Shown here piece after piece: positions 58,233 to 64,000 of a stretch of 64,000 nt of DNA. The position numbers and the translations under genes are program-made. The first letter of the stretch is position 1, and every line of letters starts with the position of its first letter. Below the pieces are notes generated by a model, which saw only the letters and a program-made list of their open reading frames with translations, searched no databases and had not been told where the DNA came from. The stretch is from Cryptomeria japonica (Eukaryota > Streptophyta > Pinopsida > Cupressales > Cupressaceae): assembly GCF_030272615.1 (NCBI RefSeq), contig NC_081413.1, positions 720,830,367 through 720,894,366 of the forward strand, given 5' to 3'.

Positions 58233-59057
58233 TTAGTTTACCTCCTGAAGGGGCAACACCCCTAATTCGCCTCTTAAGTACATAAATGTAGCCTTTGGGA
58301 GAGGCTTGGTGAATATGTCTGCTAACTGCTCCTTACTAGAAACATGTTCTAGTGCAATCTCTTTGTTCTAAACCTTTTCGCTTAAGAAATGATACTTAAG
58401 CTCAAAGTGCTTGGTTCTAGAATGTAAAACTAGATTCTTGGAGATGTTAATTGCACTAGTATTGTCACAAAATATACTTGTCGGTTCAGATATAGGTACT
58501 TTAAAGCCATTTAATACATGCTTCATCCAAATTGTCTAAGTGCAGTTCATGAAAGCTGCAACATACTCTACTTCCACTATAGACTGAGAGATACAACTCT
58601 GCTTCTTACTTATCCATGAGACTAGTCTACCACCAAGAAAGAATGCACCACCGGTTGTGCTTTTCCGGTCATCTACATTACCTACCCAATCAGCATCTGT
58701 GTATACTTTCATGTTGAAATCTTTGCTATATGGATACCACAATCCATAGTCAATAGTTCCCTTCAGATACCTAAGAATCCGCTTGACTGCAACCAAGTGG
58801 GATTCTCTTGGGCATTTCTAGAACCTTGCAGTAATTCCAACTACATGTGCAATATTTGGTTTGCTATGCACCACATAATTCAACTTACCAATCATTGATC
58901 GGTATTCCTTCTCATCAACCAATGTTGAGTCATCCTCTCTAGATAATTTACAACCAATCACCATCAGTGTACTAACTAGTTTGTTATCTTCCATGCCAAA
59001 GGTCTTCAACACCTCTTTGACATACTTGGACTGAGTGATAAAGATTCCATCTTTCAT
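58233..59057 (-). pseudogene. pol: Copia E RNase H and pol end
   Basis: The minus-strand frame reads KVYTDADWVGNVDDRKSTTG, SKKQSCISQSIVEVEYVA and NCT, colinear with A, and ends EVN plus TAA at 58233-58235. Stops at about 58818 (TAG, CAG in A) and 58540 (TAG, CAA in A) break the frame. Confidence 0.9.
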
Positions 59058-59998
59058 CTACTGGATTTGCAGTCCATGAAGAACTTAATCTCCCCTATGA
59101 GTGACATCTCAAACTCTTTCTTCATCTCATCTGCAAACTCATGACTCATCTTGTCATCTCCACCAAAGATAATGTCATCAACAAATACCTCACAGATCAG
59201 GATCTGATCTCCTTTAGACTTCAAGTAGATATTTCTATCTTCACTTGTTCTCTCAAATCCAATCTTCACAAGATGGGAATGCAGACGTTCATACCAAGCT
59301 CTAGGTGCCTGCTTTAGACCATATAAGACTTTATGTAGCCTACATACCATGTCATTGTCTTCAGATAGGGCAAACCCATCTGGTTGCTCTATATACACCT
59401 CTTCTTCAAGTACACCATTTAGGAATGTAGATTTTACATCCATTTGATATAATTTGAAACCTTTAAAAGTTGCATATGCAAGAAGCATATGAACTCCTTC
59501 CAATCTAGCTATAAGAGAAAAGGTTTCTCCATAGTCTTCTCCTTCTTCTTGGGTATATCCTTTGCACACCAATCTAGCTTTGTTTCTAATCACTGTGCCA
59601 TCCTCATTCAGCTTATTTATGAAAACCCATTTAGTACCAATGACATTTTTATGCTCTGGTCTGGGTACCAAAGACCATGTACCATTTTTCTCTATCTAGT
59701 CAAGTTCCTCTTCCATTGCCTTGATCCAGTCTTCATCTTTATTTGCCTCTTTGAATGATTTAAGCTCAAATTCAGAGATCATACATGATTTTTCTTTGAC
59801 CTTTCTTCTTGTAAGGATTCCTGCATCCTTATCTCCTATGATCTGCTTAGGATCATGATTCAGCTTGACATACCGAGGAATGGTCTTGATAGATTCCTCT
59901 TGCTTTTCTTCTTCATCCTCATCTCCATCAGTATCAGCATCTACATCTGTTGGTGTAGGAACACTATTACTGGTACTTGGCTGACTAACAACCGGTTC
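59054..59998 (-). pseudogene. pol: Copia E reverse transcriptase
   Basis: Open for 205 codons (59054-59671): [52 protein letters not shown] and [16 protein letters not shown]. Upstream, a TAG at about 59697 replaces the CAG of DQIEK, and a TAG at about 59998 replaces TGG in TFWEP. A small frameshift near 59070 (FFMDC instead of FSIGL) closes the frame before RNase H. Confidence 0.92.
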
Positions 59999-61426
59999 CT
60001 AGAAGGTTGCAACCGGTTCATTTGCCACTTGCTTACTGCCAGTTTCCTCAGTTTTCTTAGAGGTTTCATCAACTCTTACATTGATGCTTTCCATGATTCT
60101 CTGAGTCCTATTATTGAAACACTTGAGATCTTTGCTCTTGGTGGAATACCCTAGGAATATTCCCTCATCACATTTCGCATCAAATTTGCTCTGGTGTTCA
60201 CTCCTCTTGATGTAATATTTGCTACCAAACACTCTAAAGTAGCTAACCATAGGTGTTTTACCAGTCCAATACTCATAAGGAGTTTTATCCTTACCTTTCT
60301 TGATGAGTACCCGGTTCATTGTGTAGACTATAGTGCTCACCACTTCTCTCCAAAAGGTGTGAGCTACCTTTCCTTGAATCAACATGGTTCTAGCTACTTC
60401 AACCACAGTGCGGTTATTCCTCTCTACTAGGCCATTTTCCTGTGGAGTCTGGGGGGCAGATAGTTGTCTCTTGATGCCATGTTCTTCATAGTACTTATTG
60501 AATTCATCGGAAGTGAATTCCCCTCCTTGATCAGTTCTCAGGCACTTGATTCTTTTACTGCTTTCCTTCTCTACTAATGCTCTGAAAGCTTTGAAATTTA
60601 CAAAAGCTTCAGATTTATCTTTCAAGAATGTGACCCACATCATTCTTGAGCAGTCATCAGTGAGAATCATGAAGTACCTATCACCCTGCACACTCCTGGT
60701 TTTTGTAGGGCCACACAAATCAGTATGCACAAGATCAAGCAAATTGTCAGTAGTGAAAGATTTACCTTTAAAGGTTGAGGAAGATATTTTCTCCAATTGA
60801 CATTCTCTGCACAAGGTATTATTCGGTTTGCTTAGCACCGACAACCCTCTAACTACCTTGATCTTACTAGCTTTCACAATGTTATCAAAGTTTACATGGC
60901 AGAGTCTCTTATGCCATATCCAGCTATCATCAAATTTAGCCATAAGACATGTACTTATATTTGCATTCAGCTGAAATAGGTTACCTTTGGTCTGCATGTC
61001 GATGGCCACCAATTCACCATTCTTTCCTTTGATTTTGCACACTCCATTCTTGAATTCTAGAGTGAGACCACTATCATTCAGCTGGGCAACACTCAAAAGG
61101 TTGTGTCTGAGACCATCAACCCAGTACACATTGTCAGCACTACTCTTTCTGTTCAGAGAGATGGACCCTCTACCTTTGACCATGCATGGTCCATCATTAC
61201 CAAAGTGAACCACACCACCATCATACTCTTCCAAGGATAGAAACTTTCTTCGGTCACCAGTAATATGGTGAGAACAACCACTGTCAATGATCCACTCATT
61301 GGAATTATCAAACTGGGAGATAAGACCCTTCTTGTCTGACACATCTTCCTTGATAGCAACAAACACAATATCTTCATTTTCTTCATCCTTTGATTCCTCA
61401 TCTGTAACACCTTCATCAACTGCCAC
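59999..61426 (-). pseudogene. pol: Copia E gag tail, protease and integrase, one open frame of 475 codons
   Basis: The frame runs through the acidic gag tail (VDEGVTDEESKDEENEDIVF), the protease EWIIDSGCSHHITGD, the integrase zinc region (WHKRLCHV ... CRECQLEK) and the core LVHTDLCGPTK. LRTDQGGEFTSDEFNKYYEE and PQTPQENGLVERNNR follow, so all three acidic catalytic positions (D, D, E) are present. It ends in FLGYSTKSKDLKCFNN and a Thr/Glu linker, where TGG has become TAG. This is the best-preserved coding stretch in the window. The missing upstream start and flanking stops make it non-functional as a polyprotein. Confidence 0.93.
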
Positions 61427-61429
61427 AAA

Positions 61430-62329
61430 ACAGTTTCTTTGGTTTCCTCCTTTGAATTTCTTGAACCTTTCCGATTTGTCCTTTTTGTCACCATTAGGAC
61501 AATTTATAGCAATATGTCCTATCCAGTTGCAAGAAAATCATTTCAAAGGAAGCTTACCTCTGTATTTGCCGGTTCCTTTAGGAAGTTTCATGGTAAGGAG
61601 AGCTTCAAATGCCATCAGAATCTCCTCATCATCCATTTCTCTGCTCTATCTTGGTTCACCACTGGTGCTAGCTTCTTTTCCTTTCCTAGATGGTATAGCA
61701 GAAGCTTTAAAAGCTAATTTAGTCTTTTGAACACTACCATCAAAACTATTTAGCTCATAGGCTGTCAACTTTGCAATGATGGAGTCTAGGGATACCTTAG
61801 TCTTGTGTATTGATCTCAGCTCCTAAATAGCAGCAACCCTTATTGCATAGACCAGCAATAGGGATCTCAGGACTTTGCTTACCATAGTGGAATCTTCCAT
61901 TTTACCACCTACACTCTTGACATCTCCAACAACGGTTTTGATTCTTATTCTATACTGTTGAATGGTCTCACCTTCAACCATCTACATGTCTTCAAACTTC
62001 CCTCTAAGGCTTTCTTCTTTAGCTTGTTTTACATGCTCATCACTGCCATAGATATTTTCAAGAGTATCCCATACCTCTTTGGGATTTACCTTATCTTGGA
62101 CATCAATAAACTCAATGTTAGATAAACTACTAATTAGGGATTCCATGACTTGCCCATTCTCCTACATCTCTCTCTTTTGGTAATCGGTGAGAGTATCGGT
62201 AGGGGCAACATAGGCATTCTCAACATAGCTCCAGTGTTGAGCACCCATGCTTCTGATGAATATCTTCATTCTATCTTTCCATATACTGAAAGTTTCTCTA
62301 TTAAACTTTGGACCTTCCCTCTTCATCAT
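61430..62329 (-). pseudogene. gag: Copia E gag
   Basis: It starts on the minus strand at 62329 or 62326 (MMKREGPKFNRETFSIWKDR), colinear with the copia A gag. TAG codons occur at QENGQ (62160 region), at WMVEGE (61985 region) and at QELRS (61828 region), where A has CAG or TGG. The zinc knuckle near 61520-61545 has a TGA in place of the first cysteine codon. Confidence 0.88.
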
Positions 62330-62385
62330 TTGACTAGGATTTTTACCTCAAGCAGTTAAGCTTATAACATAGAGGACCTGGAGGA

Positions 62386-62397
62386 TGCTCTATTACC
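62386..62397 (-). other. Primer-binding site of copia E
   Basis: The minus strand reads TGGTAATAGAGC, one change from TGGTATCAGAGC plus a transition, two bases from the LTR edge at 62400. Confidence 0.85.
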
Positions 62398-62399
62398 AA

Positions 62400-62659
62400 T
62401 TGATAACTCAATGATGAATGAATAGTACCAAATTGGTACTAAGAGGGGGGGATGAATCAATACAGGCAAAAACACACTCTTAAACTGGTTTGTCAGCAGA
62501 CACTATGCATTGATAGACAAAAAGTAACACCGGTCCTAAAACAAAGTACAACCAGCAAAACTCAGAATAACTGAGACAAGCATAAATCAGTTGACACTTA
62601 TCTTCTCATATAATCTAACACTTCATTTCCATTTCACCCTAATGCATGAACAGGTAATC
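62400..62659 (-). repeat. Right (5') LTR of copia E, first 260 bases
   Basis: Matches 56545-56800 closely (TACAACCAGCAAAACTCAGA and neighbours). The match stops at GAACAGGTAATC, where the LTR of F begins. The left-hand LTR continues ACCATCAAAG at the same point. Confidence 0.9.
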
Positions 62660-64000
62660 TGATAACTTGATGATGAACCACTAGTATCGAATCGGTACTA
62701 AGAGGGGGGGGGGGTGAATCAGTATAGACACAAATACAGTCCAAAACCAGTTTGATAGCAAACACTCGCAATGACTGATAAACAGAGATACTGGTAAAAT
62801 AGAGTGCAACCGGTAGCATCCAGTATAGCTCAATTAGTCATGAACCGGTCACTCACTAAGCTTTTCTCTTAGCTCAATACCACATTATCATAATATTCTC
62901 ATGCATGAACTAGTAGACTTAACCATCAAATCTTCACAACAGTGAGTTCAAGATGTTTTATAGACAGGCATAAAACATAGAAACTTCATGTGCATAACAG
63001 ATAAAACAAAGCATCACAAGACAAAAGCATTTCACATGACACACATATTTTTCATGTGGAAACCCAACTGGGAAAAACCACGGTGGGGATGAATACCCAC
63101 AAGATGCTTTTTGAACTCTTTAGAAGTTCGCTCTGTTAGGAGCCTTGTCCGGTTAAGAACATTACAATAGGTTCTGGTAGGAACCGATCCTGTTAGGGAT
63201 CACCCGATTAAGGGTTAAACCCAGTAGGGTCACCTTGTTAGAGGATTTTAAGAACTCAATAGCTGAAAGGATCTCCTAAGCTTCTCTAGCTTCTCAGAAC
63301 TCATTAGCTTCGAGTTACTTGGTTAAGGGATTTACAACAAGCCAGTTAAGGCCACCCGATTTAAGGGATTTTGAATCAAGCCAGTTAAGGCTACCTTGTT
63401 AGGGGATTTTGCAACTGTTGAAGTGGTTGGAGATCAACAGGTATTACAATGATCTATTAACAACACTTAATACTAATGCAGATCCATTTAGGCTCCTCTT
63501 TTCCTTCTGCAAATACACTTTGCAGGTATCTCTTCTCTCCTATGGTCTGGCAACAATCTTGTATCACCTTCATTGGATACACACTCACAACTTTTGCCAA
63601 CAACTTCAAACATAAACCTAACATCGACCTTATAGGGAACATATAGGTCAGTAGCAAAAACCTTAAACCCTAAACCTATTAGGTTGAGCAATTCAAACGG
63701 TTCAATCCTGACTGTTAAAACATATTGCATTAAATGCACTAGTCTTGAGTCGATCTCAAGACATTCTCCATCGTCCATTATCCACCATTTTTATGGTAGC
63801 TGATAACCCATCACACGTTGTCACCATCTGACAGACTTCACACATTCCTAAGGTAGATAGGAATAGTCTTCTTCATGCAAGATCCTTCATGCGCACAGAG
63901 CTTACGTGGTAACATGATCTGTCCTCCATCATACTGCTAGCTCATCACACAAAGATCACTAATTGAGTCACTCAGACTTGAGATACTCCAACTGGAAACC
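62660..64000 (-). mobile_element. Copia F LTR, same family as A and E, runs off the window
   Basis: It starts TGATAACTTGATGATGAACC and is colinear with the E left LTR to its position of about 57770 at the window end. This includes the GGTTAAGGG array (63130-63420) and the telomere-like TTAAACCCTAAACC (63663-63676). The left flank TAATC is the expected target duplication. It is either a solo LTR or the 3' LTR of a complete minus-strand element. Confidence 0.9.

Larger units (their letters stand above)
56545..64000 (-). mobile_element. Ty1/copia retrotransposon E, same family as A, hosting F
   Basis: Left LTR 56545-57987, internal region 57988-62399, right LTR from 62400 interrupted at 62660 by F. 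All are on the minus strand. The protein is colinear with A throughout and has a long intact protease-integrase frame (475 codons). It is inserted in gypsy D; left flank GTAGC. The end of the right LTR lies beyond the window. Confidence 0.93.

Noticed and set aside
59999-61426. Intact, active copia polyprotein because of the 475-codon open frame
   Set aside because: Upstream gag and downstream reverse transcriptase are closed by several TAG/TGA codons and a frameshift, so this copy cannot make a full polyprotein.

Overview
This window looks like nuclear DNA of a large-genome seed plant. I favour a gymnosperm, which is an inference from the density, size and decay of the LTR retrotransposons and not something the sequence proves. 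It has no bacterial or organellar gene organisation, no rRNA operon, and no intact single-copy host gene that I can recognise. Almost everything that can be explained is LTR retrotransposon, often inserted one inside another. Every protein-coding trace is broken by stops or frameshifts.

Layout. (1) 1-17175: a minus-strand Ty1/copia element (called H), with its left LTR split by a non-autonomous LTR element (518-12624, exact 5-bp target duplication TCTGT). That element carries an intronless fragment of the cohesin regulator gene PDS5 and is itself split by a nearly complete plus-strand copia element (A, 2579-10022). H also holds a solo gypsy-type LTR (13866-15033, exact duplication CATAC). (2) 17176-23861: a very long decayed minus-strand reading frame of about 1,600 codons (X) that I cannot assign to a family. 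(3) 23862-25110: a second LTR related to the solo LTR; then about 3.7 kb of AT-rich DNA with no gene. (4) 28818-42780: a T/G-rich plus-strand tract split by a minus-strand non-autonomous gypsy element (K, 29593-41253). K contains a 5'-truncated copia (B, about 32300-38122), whose reverse transcriptase is split by a 964-bp terminal-inverted-repeat DNA transposon. (5) 42781-44887: nothing recognised. (6) 44888-64000: a chain of five insertions, gypsy-like G holding copia C, which holds gypsy D, which holds copia E, whose right LTR holds copia LTR F. F runs off the window.

How the parts relate. Copia A, E and F belong to one family (LTRs of about 1.4-1.5 kb, TGTTGGC...ATTCATCA-type ends, tRNA-Met primer site). 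B is a relative. H and C are separate copia lineages. G and K share a different primer site (TTGGTGAACCC type), and D has a third type (TGGTGGCC...GGGGCC), typical of Tat-like gypsy elements. In A and E most internal stops are TAG where the other copy keeps CAG, as expected from deamination of methylated CHG cytosines. G carries a 5S rRNA-derived segment and a G-patch-like motif. The most notable items are the captured PDS5 fragment, the unassigned 1,600-codon frame, the 5S/G-patch element, the shared LTR hairpins and repeat arrays, and the TIR transposon with a 4-bp target duplication.
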